Positions 46,688 through 60,799 of a DNA stretch of 64,000 bases are shown here, in pieces (positions within the stretch are counted from its first letter, which is position 1; each line of letters starts with the position of its first letter). The notes beneath the pieces are model-generated. The model was given only the letters and a program-made list of their open reading frames with translations, did no database searches and had not been told where the DNA came from. The stretch is taken from NCBI GenBank assembly GCA_035048815.1, contig JAUCBN010000024.1:9918001-9982000 (forward strand). Reading direction: 5' to 3'. The position numbers were made by a program, and so were the translations under genes. The stretch is from Abelmoschus esculentus (lineage: Eukaryota > Streptophyta > Magnoliopsida > Malvales > Malvaceae).

Positions 46688-48681
46688 ATATATTTTTTAA
46701 GATTTAAAACTTAAAATTTATGAAGCATAGAAAGTATATAAAAATAATAAATATTTATTTATAAAGAATTTAGGGTGTAAATATTTAGGATAAAACGCCT
46801 GCAAGGCTGCTTTCTCAAAACTTTTATTTTTAGAAATTTTTCATAAAGGGTAGCTAATATAATAATTAATACAATAAATCAATTTTTTTATTAATGTTAC
46901 GCCTTAAATTATTATATTTAACATTGTCAAAAAATTGTTAGCTGACTAGAATATTAGATCTTTACATTAACTTTTACGAGGGTTTAATTACAATTTTCAA
47001 AAAAAAAAATCATGATTTTATGGAATTTTTCATTAAAAATAATTAAAGGTTTAAATGAATTAATACAATCGAACTCAACTATACAGAAATAAATTTTACG
47101 AGGGACGAAGGTACATAAAGTGAGAAGGGGTAATCACTTATCATCTTCTAAGATTCTTTTTATCTTTTTATTTAAATTAAAAAAATTATAAATTATTATA
47201 TTTCAAACGTTTATAATTTATCTTTCAACTTTAAATCTTGACTTCGTTGTTTAATATTACCAACTATTTATTATTATTATTGAATCATATAATTTATATG
47301 ACCATTTTTATAATCTTGGTTACTTTAAATCTCAAATCTCATAATTCCATGGTTGAGATTAAGATGATTAGGTTTGGTTGGGTTAGGTTCGTTTAAGGTA
47401 GTTTGGTAATAAACAATATTTCTAGATGTCGAATTCTTATAATTAATCTAGTTTAACTTTTTACCCAACTTTGTCTTTAATTCCTACCGTACCCAACTTA
47501 TTTTAGTCGGTTAGATATATAATGTTAGATTTTTTAAAATTAAAGTTATACCCTAAAATATATAGAATAAATTATTGAGATTTGGAATTTGAACACTAAA
47601 GGAGTTACGTGAATATTTAAGATAAGCTCCAAATCTAGGAATACGTGATTTGATTGGAAATTAACCTAGTCAATTTGATAGGGTACTGAGGGTACTAAAT
47701 AAGTAGGATCAACTTTTTCTGAGTTTAAAATTTAAGGAAACATCTAAATAAAAAATAGAATAATAATATTTTTAATCGATTATAGTGTTACAGTAATATC
47801 TATTCTAGAGTATACTTTTAATTGTTAGATATTGATCATTCAAACACTTTGTTAGTATTATTGGTGTTCGAACCCATAATCTTTAGGAACAACAATCATT
47901 CTCTTAATTACTGAGACTAGATGGTTCGTGCATAGCATAATAATTTTTAAGTGATTTAAATTTAAATAGTTTTATATATGATGTGTGCGTAAGTTTTATG
48001 TTATACTAAAAAAATTATAAATATGATCAACAATCAGTTAATCAAATGAGATGAACCTTTGGATGTCTTTAATAATATTAAATATTTGAATTTTGATGTT
48101 GTAAATAAAAATAATTTAGATTTTCTAACGAGGCAGTCATCGATAGTTAAACAAAAAATATAACATATACTATCATAAATTATATAAAAAATTTAAAATG
48201 AACTTCTTGAGTCTTGCATTCTTTCATTAGAATTTCTTGTAATAGCGATATGACTCTTACTAATTATCTTGTTAATCTTTAATTCTTTAGATTTTCGAAT
48301 TAGATTTACATACACAATTTTATTTTTTTATGATTTTCTCACAATAGTTAGTTTTGATTTGTGGTTGTTTGTGCTTTTTCATTTATCTGTTCTTATTTTG
48401 TAATTCGTTTATCGATGTGACAATTTTTTTATATTTGTTTTGTGTTTGAAGACTTTTTTTATATCTGTCTTTTGTTTAAGTTTTTATTAGGTTTTTAACA
48501 TTTTTAATATAATTTTCTTATATGATTTGAAGTGGCTTTTTATGTTATTAGTTATTAAAAAATGACCAAATTATGTGTTTATAATCTACGTTTATGATTG
48601 TAAATCTTCATTATAATCTGGGTATTTTCTCTTTTTAATAAAACTATCAGTTTCGTAAAAAAATTACTAAATAAGATGAAT
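46688..48681. other. AT-rich spacer, no gene seen
   Basis: No coding frame or element could be defined. Confidence 0.4.
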
Positions 48682-48927
48682 GATGGTCTTCTATCTCTTC
48701 ATTATGCTTTCATCCGCGCTTCCTATTAAAAGTTTTTAAAAAAATAAATTTTTAATCCTAACGCTTATTTTCTATATCCTAAACCTTAAACTCTACACCT
48801 TAAAAAATACATCATACTCCTAGTTCCTTGAACCCTAACCCAACTCTTAACCTTAAACCCTAAACCCTCTAATCTAAAACAGAGACACAAATAAAAGTAT
48901 GAGAAAAAGGTAGACGATTTACATACC
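48682..48927 (+). mobile_element. telomere-motif MITE, copy E
   Basis: Left end GATGGTCTTCTATCTCTTCA, middle TCCTAAACCTTAAACTC and TTAAACCCTAAACCC, right end AAGGTAGACGATTTACATACC. Same order of parts as copies A, B and D. Confidence 0.65.
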
Positions 48928-49540
48928 ACATTGTTGAAATAAACAACTCCAAACCTGAACACATTGAATGAAATGGACATGTACTCCTCCCAAGTTCAAA
49001 TGTTTGTTCCATGATGCCTACAGATAATTGTCTAACACTATGATTACCTACTAGGCAATATCTACTTCAAAGAATATCTATTTTCGTACGTTGATTCACA
49101 CTTGAATTCAATCATCTGATTAAATCCTGCCAAACGTCGTCTTCTGTACTGTATGCCATCCTCAATGCCAATGGCAGTAAGTCAAGACCCATACCTAAAA
49201 TTCACCAACAATCTGCCATATCGGCAATCAATTGGCTGCACATTGTTTTCTTTGCCATGCATGAATCTAAACAATCATTTTCTTCAGTTCCCAACTCTGA
49301 AATTTGTGTTTCTGAGAGGGAGAGGATTATATACAAAACCAGCAAAGGTGACGCACAGCAGATGATAAAGTCAAATCATGTTTAGCTGAATTAAGAGGAT
49401 GTTTGACATTTGGATTTGATGTGTATGGGTATGACATTATACCAAATGGCAAGTCCTTGGCAGCCGGGAGAAGTCTTGTAATAGGTCCAAGATTTGTAAT
49501 TTTAAAACACATGACTCAACCTTCACCTAGTGGCTAGGGC
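48928..49540. other. possible decayed copia RT/RNase H fragment
   Basis: In the plus strand near 49150-49300 a frame reads SMPMAVSQDPYLKFTNN and then LPYRQSIGCTLFSL, which resembles the PM...YRSIVG stretch before RNase H of copia elements. No other domain is visible and the likeness is short, so this is a weak call. Confidence 0.3.
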
Positions 49541-49985
49541 CGACGCTCAAGAAATGATGGGTGCCAAAAATTAATAGACTATTATCGTAAACTATACTAA
49601 GAAGGGATCCAAAATTTTATATAAGATACAAATTATTAAAAAATTATATTAAAAATATAGAGGGTGCAAAGTTATAAGATTTAAGATATAAAATTAGATT
49701 ATCAATAGAAAATACAAAAAAAATATATAAAATATAAAAAAGTAAATATTTAAGAGGTGTCACTGCACCCCACTAGGTCCATCCCTGGACCAGACGAGTA
49801 GTTTAAATGAACGATAGTCTTAAAAAGAATAAAAATAATTATATTATTTTTTATAAAAATTATAAAAACCTTTTGGTATATAATGAATTTCTTATAAAAC
49901 ATATAAAAAATTTTATATATACTGATTTTTTTTTTATAAAAATGTAAATTGTTTTCTAGCCTTTTTTACCAAAAACCTAGACCAA
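49541..49985. repeat. decayed repeats, one resembling the hairpin MITE
   Basis: The segment 49541-49790 begins TGGCTAGGGCCGACGCTCAAG and ends CACTAGGTCCATCCCTGG, with ATATAAAATATAAAAAAG filler like 17940-18120. The segment 49815-49980 has GTCTTAAAAAGAAT, GGTATATAATGAATTTCTTA and CTAGCCTTTTTTACC, a diverged likeness of the element at 14437-14796. Confidence 0.4.
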
Positions 49986-52800
49986 AGTGTTGCTAACCAA
50001 GCTAAGATTTCATTCGGTGTAATTTGTGGGTAATATTTGAATCTCACATTTACTTTATATTTATAGGCAGTATAGAGCAGTTCAGTCAATTTAAAATTTC
50101 TTTAAATTTTAAATGTGTAACCGTTTAGATTTAATCAGATTTAATTAAATATTTAAGATTTGACTATTAAATTTAAATTTTGAATTCTAAATTAGATTTA
50201 TTTGATTCTCAAACAAATTTACCCCTGCGTTCAACCTATAAATAAAAAATTTCTCCTCTCATTTTTTAATCATCAGTTAAAAAATTCTAATTTTTTTATA
50301 AAATTTAAAATTCTTCTTTACAGAGCTTGAATTCTTTTTTTAAATTACTATCCAACTTGGTTTCATGCATTACTGACTTGTACGTTAGTGTCCAACTCTA
50401 AATCGTAATTACACATTTCCTGTTGGTATAAATAATATCCAATTGTTCCCATTCAATTTTAAACAAATTAGGAGAATATTGCTAGAAAACGTGCATGTAA
50501 ACCTATTTTTTATTTCAATTTGATTTTCTATACAAGCATTAATTTTAATTATTACGCACTACCTTTTAATTTAATTATTTGACTTTAAATTAAATATCAA
50601 TAATTTAAATTTAAATTAATCAAGTGGTTTTATTATCTACTGTTTATAATTTTTAAAATTATTGTTCTCTACCTTATCATTTAATCAAATCATTACATTT
50701 TTTGATAAAACGTGTTGATGATTCATATTGTTAACTTATAAGTTGATATTAAGAAATTTAAAATTTAAATTAAAAAAATATAGTATTACTTTTAATCTCA
50801 AAGTTGTTAATAAAAATATACTAATCATAATATATATCAATATTATTAAGATTTGATTATTATAATCATAAATTAATTAAAATCCATACACTATATATTA
50901 ATGCATAAATATATTAAAAATTAAGCTTATATACACAAGAAGGTTCATGATTATATGTGCATGTATCTGTTACCTGTCGTATTTTTTAAAAAATTTAAAT
51001 TTTTATATATTTTTATTAATAATTTAATTATATATTTTTTATTCTTATAATTTTATATTTTTATTTTTTAATAATTTTATATCTTTTATATGAAATTTTG
51101 GGTCAATCGAAAGTATTTTTTTAATTTTATTTTCTCTATCAAATGACTTAAAACTAGTGGTGCAGAATCTTACAATTGGATAATAATTTTTGAGAAATTA
51201 TGGTTAAAATAAAATTAATTAATTAATTAAACACATGGTCTGTCTGCTCTAAAACAAAAATCTAATTAGTTGAAATTTCTTGGAAACCCTCACGTCGATA
51301 AGTTTATATTTTCTTTGTTACTCAAAGAGAAAAACAAATAAAAAATAAAATTAAAGAAAAAATCAACCATAATAATTATACAAGACCGTGACTTAGATAG
51401 ATCAAGGGGATGACCTAATTCAATGAAAATGGAAATAAAGTTATGAATCCTTAATCATGTTCATAAGATGTAAAATGGATTATTATTTTTACTTTTTAAT
51501 ACATAAACGTACTATTAAATGCGACTTATTTTTATTTATTTTTTAAAATTAAATTAAATATTAATATTTTTAAAATCTATAAAATTTTAGAACTTTAAAC
51601 TCAAAATTAACATTATTGCCATCGTCGATAGTATTATTAGACTTCATTGTTGCCTGATATCACTGTCTATTTATCTCAACTACACATTACAGGTAACTGA
51701 TAACAGGGGTATCAATCGAACGTCGAATAATAAACGTGAAAGACTTTAATCATTGGATGTCTGATTGACACACCTCTCATCAACTACGGACTATGGATGT
51801 TTGGGGAAAATGAATGGGTGCTCTGTAACAACGATGGTGGTTTAACAAAACTATCAATAACGATAGTGATATCAATTTTGAGATTTTGAGGTTTACGATT
51901 TTAAAAATTTGAGACCTATATACAGAGATTTTAAGATTTTTTTTATAATTTTTTATTAAAAATAAAGAAAAAAATATGATATATTTTGATTGAGTGATAA
52001 ATTTTTTAACTGTGTTAACTTAAAACACTAACGTAACTAAATTTAGACATCTATTTTAGCCAAAACAATTAAATATCTATCTAAAAATATAAAAAATTTA
52101 GATAACTGTTTTTTAGTTAATTTTTTAATATAAAATTCACTAGTTTTGTTAAAATAATTAAATATTTGAGACCAGTGTTTGTAAAAGTAAACTAAATATC
52201 TATTTTAAATATTTTTTATAATCATTAAACCAAAAATTTGTTATTTGATATCATTATACTGAAAAGATTAAAAATTTTAACCAACAGACCTGCAAAAAAA
52301 ATAGATACAAATAATATTAATAATTGGTGAGGATGGATGAAACAATCAACACTGAAATTAAAAAATAAATTAGTTCTAATAACTAAATATTAAAATAATA
52401 AAATATTCAAAATTATGAGTGTTTGTAATAATAAAGGTAAATTAAATATATAAGTTTGATATTTTATAATCATTAAAAAAAATAGTGATTTAAGATCCTA
52501 TATTAAAAATATTAAAAAACTCAGCAAAAAGTTTAAATAAAAGATAAATACAAACAATATAACATTAATAAATTATTTCCATTTAGAACCAAAATTTATT
52601 TTTTAAAATTAAATATATTATTACACAATAAATTTAATTATCATATCACTCTTTATCAACAATTAATAATTCAATGACTATTTTATAATAAAAACTAAAT
52701 TTAAAGACTATTATATAAAATTTTAAAATTAAATGATAAAAATAAACATTTTGCTTTATTTTAGAGATCATTTAAAAATTTTTCCCTTTTTCTAATGAAA
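49986..52800. other. AT-rich intergenic DNA, no gene seen
   Basis: No exon-like frame. Mostly low-complexity AT with short TA and TAAA runs. Confidence 0.4.
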
Positions 52801-54084
52801 TGAGTTGAATGATCCAAAAAGATGTACAGCAGCTTGGACTTTGAACTTAGAATTCTGCTTCGTTTCTGACTTCAACCCTTTTTTCTGGGTTATAAATTTG
52901 AGATGCAACCGCTCCTTTTGCTTTTACGAGGAAAACTTCCCCAGAAATTTGGCTCTGAAATTTCTTTTCCTTCAACAAGAAACACCCTGCAAAACCATAA
53001 AGAAACAAAGAGAGATCGAGAAAAAATAGGCACCGTCTTTTCATGCTCTAATTCACGAACCGGAAACTTTCCATTCTGTAAAAGTTGTAAGTATTTCTCA
53101 ACTTTTGGAATCTGGGTTTTTCATTTTCCTTCTGTTTCTTGCATGTGAAATTATTGCTTCTTTTTCGTTTCATGTTTGTTGGTTATGGGGGGTTCTTGAA
53201 ATTATTAACAATGGCTTTGAGAGTTTGAGTGACCACTCTTGGTTCATTGGCCGGCCGGAACTCTGTTTTTTCTCTGTCATTTAGTCCCCTCTCAATTTTC
53301 CCATCTTCCAAACATGAGATAGTGACCTTATCTTCAGTTTTTCGTTAAGTTCCTTTCATTTCACTATCGTCATGTCCTTCAATAACAACTCAGATGAGAT
53401 GGCTCAATCATCTCTCGCTTTTCCCCTGGCGTTTCATGATTGAGTTTCAGATTTGAATCCGTTTCCCCACCATTTCACTTTTCTCTGGATCCATCTGAAT
53501 CATGCAATAATGCCGATGCATACAAACTTCCAGGAAAATCAGTTTATCTTTTCTTCTTTTGGCTAAGTACAAAAGTACCAAATAAAAGACCAAATTATTC
53601 CCAGATTCTATAACAGGGATTTACCCATTTTCTACCCTGTAATCCTCTCTGTAAAGACGGCTAAAAGCTTTGAAACCTTTTCTAAAACCCGATATTTGCA
53701 GAAAAACGATGAATCTGGCCTATTTATCAGTCTCCATTTTTCTTTATATTATATTAATATACTACGCTTTCTTTCTTTCTTTCTTTCTTTTTTAACTAGT
53801 TTCTCTTCCGTCTACGCTGTCTCCATTTCCCCTGCAACTAGTTCTTTTTTATTGCGTTGAATTTCTCCATCTTTCACTCACAAATATAGATATTCCAATT
53901 TTCAACCGTTTTCATCTTTTTTTATTGAACACTTTCTCTATTTAATTCAGAAAATAATATATTTTCTATGAAATATCTTTGCATTTGAAACTGATGTTTA
54001 ATCAATAATCTGGTATTAAAATCCCTCAACTTGTGTTTTGATCTTCATTTTAAATACCTCGTGTGCTCAGGCGGTTGATCAGCA
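52801..54084 (+). promoter_or_regulatory. upstream and leader region of the 5-phosphatase gene
   Basis: From about 52830 the base composition changes to CT-rich, with long pyrimidine stretches as in plant 5' untranslated leaders. A (CTTT) microsatellite lies at 53767-53790. A leader intron ending shortly before the ATG (TGTGCTCAG at 54062-54070) is possible. The exact transcription start cannot be told. Confidence 0.4.
53767..53790 (+). repeat. (CTTT)n microsatellite
   Basis: About six perfect CTTT units in the leader of the 5-phosphatase gene; a shorter run of the same type lies at 54129-54144 in intron 1. Confidence 0.8.
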
Positions 54085-57000
54085 ATGAAAACAGATATGA
54101 GAAGAAACTACAAGGTAGGCGAACCTTTTCTTTCTTTCTTTCTTCTCCGATTCTTGTTTGGCCGGATTTGAGTAATGGGTAGCTGAAGTTTTGAATCTTT
54201 GTTGTGTACAGTCTTCGTGGCCTAAATTGATTGTTCGAAAATGGCTGAATATACCGAGTGGAGCTGACGAATTTGAGTCCGATTACGACATAAACGGTAA
54301 AAATCCTATCCAGAATATGCTTCGTTTCACTTGAGAATTTTGTTTCATGGATTTCGTTTTGGATTCAAATTTCGAAGAACAAACTGTTCATGTTTCTCTT
54401 TTGACAGACGAAAGTGATGAAAGACTGAACAGTTGCTCTGACCAGGATTATCACCCGAGCGTACCGGAAAATTTCTCAGGTAAATATGAGAGAAATACCT
54501 GAGAGAGGGATTATCGTATTTCCCAGAGCCGTCAGTTTGACGGCAGTGATTTCTTTTTGATTGGACGTTGATCAGTTGATTTTTGATTGATGGATAACTT
54601 TAATTCTATGCCACGTGACGGGAAAGATTTGACTTTTGCTGTAACAAGTACTTGTACTTAGATTTTTTCTTTTTACTTTTTGTAGAAGGCTGGTTGATGG
54701 AATCCGCCGGAGGGATTAAACCGTCAAGAAGTATGCCGGAGTCGACACCTGTGACCGGTTCACACAATCTCAGGTGAGTTTATTAAAAACTTTAGTTGGC
54801 ACTTTAGATGGTAATGAGTCTTTAGAATCTATCATATACCGGTGGTTCTGTACTTGTACAATAAGAGCGATCGCACCCTCTTAGGAAAAGGAGGTCCTAA
54901 AATAAGTTAAATTAAACGCTTGTATGGGAAAGAAAAGTATTAGTTTATTTTTTGTTTGGTAAACTAGAATTATTGGAGTTGAAGATGCTTAATTTGTTGT
55001 TTATTGGAGTAATCTGAAGCTATTTGTTCTGTTTCTGTATGGATTATGCAATAATTATGGGTTGTTTCAGGATGTTTGTAGGGACATGGAATGTCGGAGG
55101 AAAGTCTCCCCACGAGGATTTGAACATAAGAGACTGGCTAAGCTCGCCTGCCCCTGCTGATATCTATGTTCTTGGGTAAGTTCTTGCTCTCGTTGTGCGA
55201 ATCTCAACAGATTAGTCCAAATTGCTTTAGATGTCTAAGACATGATACCTGATTCATCATTGAGAATTTTCGTTAAGAAAAACGAGAAAAATGGTCATCA
55301 TTTCCCGTTGGCTCCAACCTAGTCTGCTGCAGCACAGCTCATAGCCAACTTCAAATTTGTCCAGTAGGAGTCTTTTGGTCCATCATCTTTGTTTTCTTTT
55401 CCATCTTCTGGCCCCTCATCTTCAATCTGTTGTTTACTTCACCTAAAAGAAAGCAATAAATTAATAAAATAAGTTGCATTTGACGAGTGAAGTGTATTGT
55501 TGTGGTATTTTGGATTGATTTGATGAACAGGATTTTTTTGATCTGTTAGGTTCCAGGAAATTGTTCGTCTAAATGCTGGCAACGTGCTTGGAGCCGAGGA
55601 CAACGAACCGGCTGCCAAATGGCTTTCCCTTATTCGTGAAGCTTTGAATTCTGACCAAAGTGGCCAGGAACTTGCTCAGCGTGACAGCAACGCCACTGAA
55701 GAAAGCAGTCCTTCCTCGCTGCACCTTGAGCAGCAAGCAAACCCGAAGCCTAGGATCAGTTTTACTGATTTACTCTCTATGGAAGATGAACTTGGCCAAG
55801 AGGATTTTGAAAGATTGGTAAGCTTCAATTCTAATTCCAGTGAAGAAGGCTCTCCTAGCCCGACTTGCATGTCTGGCAGTCCAACACGGCAACGCTTCTG
55901 CCTAGCTGCAAGCAAGCAAATGGTAGGGCTTTTCTTGTGTGTATGGGTTCGAACTGATCTTTTCAAGCATATCAGCAATCTGAAAGTCTCATGTGTTGGC
56001 CGTGGCATCATGGGATATCTTGGAAACAAGGTCAGCAGTTGCAGTTATTCTACAATGTTGTTTACGTGTCTGTGCTGAAAAGAAAAATGTCTGGCATTTA
56101 TAGTAAAACTGCAGTTGTACTAATTTTAGGTTCTTTCAATTATTTGGTAACAGGGTTCGATATCCATTAGTATGACATTGCACCAAGAAACGTTTTGCTT
56201 TGTTTGTACCCACTTGACTTCCGGGGAGAAAGAAGGGGATGGGATCCGAAGAAATTCTGATGTTGCGGAAGTATTAAAGAGAACAAGGTTTTCTCAATCA
56301 TTTAGAGATGCCGAGCAGCCATTTCCCCCACGAGGCATTTTAGATCATGAGTATGACCCCTTCACTAAAATTATCTATTAACTTCTCACACTTCTTTGTT
56401 TGATCTCTAACTTTTTCCTTATCTGTGTCTGTTCAGTAAGGTTATCTGGTTAGGGGATTTGAACTATCGGCTTGCTCCGGGTTGTGCAGACACACTTGAT
56501 TTACTGAAGAAGAACGACTGGCAAGCGCTTCTAGAGAAGGACCAGGTGAGAGGTTGATCTACACAAGTGTTCTTTTTCTTCGGATTTAGATATCGGATTT
56601 GTTTATCTATTTGCTCCGGCACCATTTTCATGTGAAACAAAGAAAATAGAGAGTTAACCTTGATGTTCTTTATGGTTTATTTCAAGATCTAACATGTGAT
56701 ATTTCCCTCATGGCTTGGCAGCTAAGGAACGAACAAAGGGCGGGTCGGGTGTTTTCCGGATGGGAAGAAGGCAAGATATTCTTCGCTCCAACTTACAAAT
56801 ATCTCGCCGACTCTGACGAGTATGTTGTCCAAACATCAAACGCGAAAGTAAAACGGCGAATCCCTGCCTGGTAAGATTTCAAATTTATGTTCCTTTCACC
56901 TCCATTTATTAATTCATAGGATTTAAATTAAGTCCAAGTTGTGCATTCTTTAAGGTTGCTTGTTGGAAGCATCATCCTTTTTAAATTGTATTTCTGTTAA

Positions 57001-57935
57001 TATTTACACAATTTGCATATATTTTTGCATTGTATTGATTGCTACACTTTTGTTCCTAGTTTTGGTAGTTTTCATTATTTATTAATGAAATCTGCCGACC
57101 CTCGGAACATGACTCCAGAGTAATCTTAGTTGTTCATAATTTCCCTGAATCTATTCTGCTATAGAATATTTAAAACCTCATCCACTGGAATTAATTAGTA
57201 TTATCGTCTCCTCAAAACAAACGAAGTCATGCTGGGGAACACTGATACCATTAGTAAATCAATTTTCTATATACATACGAAGCACGTTTCGTATTATTTT
57301 AATGAAATCTAATTGTGTAGGCAAAGGGAAGAAAGTTCATATGATGATCATCATTTGCATCATTAATCTAATTAGTTAAGGTTTAAACAGAACTTTCAAC
57401 TGTCGGCAACTGCGAGATTTGTCTTCTTCCTTTTGAATAAATTAGTAAGCTTGATAACCGACCGTGTTTAATTAAATCTTGTTGGTAATACATGTGAGTG
57501 ATGAAACCTTAACCATTGACATATGCAGAGTCTTCATTTAGTTTATCCATTATTAATGTTTCCTTGTTGGTGGCCGAGTAAAATATTAATATACCACGTC
57601 AAGAACTTATCCATGGGAAGAAAAAAAGAACTAACGAATCCTTTGAAAATGATTGCAGGTGCGATAGGATCCTATGGAGAGGTGAAGGACTTGAGCAGGT
57701 TTGGTACTCGAGAGGAGAGTGTAGGTTCTCGGATCATAGACCGGTTTATTCTCTCTTCTCGGTCCAAATGGATTTATCAAACAAGCAAATACCCACTTCT
57801 AGATCATGCCCTCCAAGGTTTACATCGAAATCTGCCTTGTCCACAGCTTGTGGGGCAAAGGTCCAAGCTGAGGAACTGTTGGTAGTTCCCAGAGCACAAA
57901 GCTGCTTTAATGCAACTTCCAGTTTCAAACACTGA
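54085..57935 (+). CDS. type I inositol polyphosphate 5-phosphatase
   Basis: Ten exons (54085-54114, 54212-54296, 54408-54479, 54686-54773, 55071-55175, 55550-56030, 56154-56350, 56437-56545, 56722-56870, 57659-57935) join in frame to 530 residues. The enzyme removes the 5-phosphate from soluble inositol phosphates and in some members phosphoinositides. Visible motifs: FVGTWNVGG (94-102), LGFQEIV (about 126-132), THLTSGEKEGD, WLGDLNYRL (357-365), PAWCDRILWRG (437-447) and SDHRPV (463-468), which hold the metal-binding and catalytic residues of the family. The short N-terminus with WPKLIVRKWLNIPSGADEFESD is typical of plant type I members, as is a Ser-rich insertion (about 135-250). There are no WD40 repeats, so it is not type II. 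Nothing is missing. The MKTDMRRNYK first exon rests on in-frame splicing only. Confidence 0.92.
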
Positions 57936-58761
57936 ATTAGAAGTTACAGCTGTTATTGTCCGACAGATTGGCGTTAAACCTTAAACCGTAAATACTGATA
58001 CTCACGGTGGACTAACCCTGGTATATCCTGACTTGTGTTGTCCCCGAGACGAAGTGACGATGGACAGCAAATGCATTTCCTGGTTCCTGGACGTGGGTTT
58101 TGGTGGTCATTCCTGAATATTTTTTGACAAAGCAATGATCGCATTTCAAGTCCATGCTTGTTTATAGTCTGGAAAGCTAAATCAAATCCTTGTTTAACCG
58201 GAAGAGAAGGCATTTTCCAGCTTATTTTGTTTTGTTTTGTGGAGAAGTGTTTCATTTGTATTAATTTTTGAGTTGTGTTACAGATAAGAATACTTGGGTT
58301 ACAAGTAAAAAATGTAAATGGAAAACAAAAGTACAGTGTTTGCAGAGAAAGAAGCTTGATTAACAATGTTATTAATCATTCTTATTCCATTGATTGTTTT
58401 TGACTATTTCTTCTTTTTGAATAACCGATCCCGAAGTGGGGAAAAAAAAAACTGTTCGAAAGATCGATTTTCCCCCCGATTATAACCGTGAAGTGCTCTC
58501 TCCTGGACCTGGTGTCAAATTAAACTGTTTCAGTACTTGAGGGGTGGGGTGGGGGAAGAACATAAAAAAGTGTTCCTTTAAGCTTCATGATTACAGATGG
58601 TGGATCATACGTATCCAGAATCATGATCTGAGTCATAAGATTTTATTCTGCAAAATCATATCGTCGGACCATAGTTGTTGCACTTGAATCAGATGCCACT
58701 ACTGTGTTAAGAGTAGTGGAAATGATGTTAACATTGAATACCATATCCATTCTGTACAAAT
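57936..58761. other. convergent 3' intergenic region
   Basis: Space between the stop codons of two convergent genes. It probably holds both 3' untranslated regions; AATAAA-like signals are not obvious. A 130-codon minus-strand frame (57974-58366) has no motif and is not supported as a gene. Confidence 0.45.
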
Positions 58762-60691
58762 CTAGACAATACTCGAATGGATTTTCTCTGCTGCGTTCTC
58801 ATCAACTGGGATGACCTCATGATCACAACTCTTCTCATTCTTAACACTCTCTACTTTAGCTGCGTCTATTAATGGCGACGGTGGCGATTTGTAATCCTTG
58901 CTTTTACCCCACAGAACCAGATATAGACCTCCAATTATAATGATGGCTCCAATCACCCTGTCAAACATTATGTCATTTTCCCCTATATGTCTCATGACTC
59001 GACGACGGACTGAGTACTATCATTTCCTCGCCCCGTGTTTTACCACATCATACTCATAAGTCGGTGTTGTTTTCTTTGTGTATCTAAAGTGGACACTCTT
59101 ACGAGGAGGGTCGATGTTCGAGGTTAACTTTTCTGGTGGTGAAGTCTTGAAGGATAGGTTGATACTCAAAGAAGACAATCCCGACTTAATGTGGTTGGCA
59201 TGATGCAGTGCGGGGAAACAGAAGTACTCCGGTTATATCGTGACAGTTCGATGTGGATTTAGAGATTACCTTCCTAGAAACATTTGTTCAGAAAGAATGA
59301 ACGTGGACATAAAGGCTACAATAACCATGCATAGGGGACTAAAAGCTGTTACAAACACTGGACCTTTGTGTTTCATTATCATCCCTTGAATGTAATAATT
59401 AAGGCCTGAACATACAATACCCTGCAAACATTCAAATTCCAGATATTAGATCCAAAAATAAAATAAAATCAGATATCTAACTGTTGGCGGTCTGAGATTG
59501 CAAGAACTAATCGGACCAAGTTACCGGTTCTGATCGGTAAACAACCGGCAACTATTCTTACACTATATGCAGCAGTGAGCAACTTGGTGTCCCATTTAAT
59601 TGCCCAAATGGTAGCATTTCCCTTTTCCATTACCAAAGCTGCAAGGGTGCCTTCAAGGGTGCCAACTAGGCATATCCAAACTGTTAGAGAAAGGTCTGCA
59701 GGATATGTTTCCAGGGTGATTGCCTATGAAAACACATAACTTGTATCATAATTAAGCGAATCAATGAACAAATATCACTGCAAAATTTTCTATACATGAT
59801 ACTTACTTGGAGAATGATGAAACAAGCATAGCTAACGCAACCGATCGTGACCATTATACCACCTTTAATCGAATCGTGGAGATCCGTCCCGTTTTTCGCT
59901 GCTGCTTCATGGTTGATGCTTCCTTTCATCCAAAACAGCTCAAGCACAGGCCCTTTCATCAGTGTCATCACCATCGCTCCTGCAACCGTTGTAAGTGTTC
60001 CTATAACCTTTCCATAGCTACGAATCGATCTGAAATTCACCTTCTCTAGCCTAAAACCACAGGATTAAGCTTTTACACATCTTTTACGAACGAAACAGTC
60101 GACTTACGGATTTTTCTTCTTCTTGTTTTAGTACCTTAGAACCCAAGCCAGAACAAAAGTAATGGCAGGAAGAATATTGTACAAGGCAGTTGCAAACGTT
60201 GCAGTCGTATATTTCATCCCAAGATAATACAAGTTTTGGTCAATTACTGGCCTGCAAAAGTATAATTCAACATTACAAGTTATATCATACGATGCCGAAA
60301 ACCGAAAACTGTCGTAAATCGAAATGTTCAGATAGTTACTCCAGTAAGCCTAGCAGCATTATTTTGATGAAGATTGATAATGTCATCTTAGGCCTCACTT
60401 TCCTATCAAACAAAAAGGTTCCAACTTCCATGTCAATTAACAAAAAAAAAAAGAGCTTTACACAACTGTTTTTACCACAGAGCGATCGAAAGAAAGGCAG
60501 TACTTATCGAGAAAAGCCGCGAACGGAACCATAACAATGGTGGCGATGGCATGACGGTAAACGAGGAGTGCGTAATTGCTCATACCCTGGTTTAATGCAG
60601 CCTTGGACAAGATATCCATCCCTGCATTCCCAACTTGCAAGAAAATTGCAGCTAGAAATGGCTTATACTTGCCTGCTGATTGGCTCTCCAT
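58762..60691 (-). CDS. WAT1-related / nodulin MtN21-like EamA transporter
   Basis: Exons in transcript order: 60504-60691, 60340-60402, 60135-60251, 59807-60050, 59562-59723, 59270-59421, 58762-58957. All join in frame to 373 residues, the usual length, with ten hydrophobic segments expected in two EamA repeats. Landmarks: KPFLAAIFLQVGNAGMDILSK at the start, VYRHAIATIVMVPFA, RPKMTLSIFIK, EPVIDQNLYYLGMKYTTATFA, LPAITFVLA, SYGKVIGT, LVGTLEG, GIVCSGLNYYIQG, KGPVFVTAFSPL and GAIIIIGGLYLVLWGKSKD before a soluble tail. The family includes exporters of amino acids (UMAMIT) and the vacuolar auxin transporter WAT1; the substrate here cannot be told. Small exon 2 (63 bases) is supported by phase and family sequence. 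Confidence 0.92.
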
Positions 60692-60791
60692 TTTCTGTCC
60701 TACTGATTTATGAGGACACTCTTGATTGAGTTTCCTATGTTTTCATGAGGTGGTGAACTCATGAGGTATTTTTCTGGTACCTGTTTCTTGC

Positions 60792-60799
60792 TATTTATA
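60792..60799 (-). promoter_or_regulatory. TATA box of the WAT1-related gene
   Basis: TATAAATA on the minus strand about 100 bases upstream of the ATG, a normal distance with a 60-70 base leader. Confidence 0.6.

Noticed and set aside
49153..49365. Copia RT fragment as a confident feature
   Set aside because: Only one short stretch resembles the family and no LTR or second domain is nearby; reported only as a weak possibility.
57974..58366. 130-codon minus-strand frame between the convergent genes
   Set aside because: No motif, in the expected 3' untranslated region of the 5-phosphatase gene, and no splice context.
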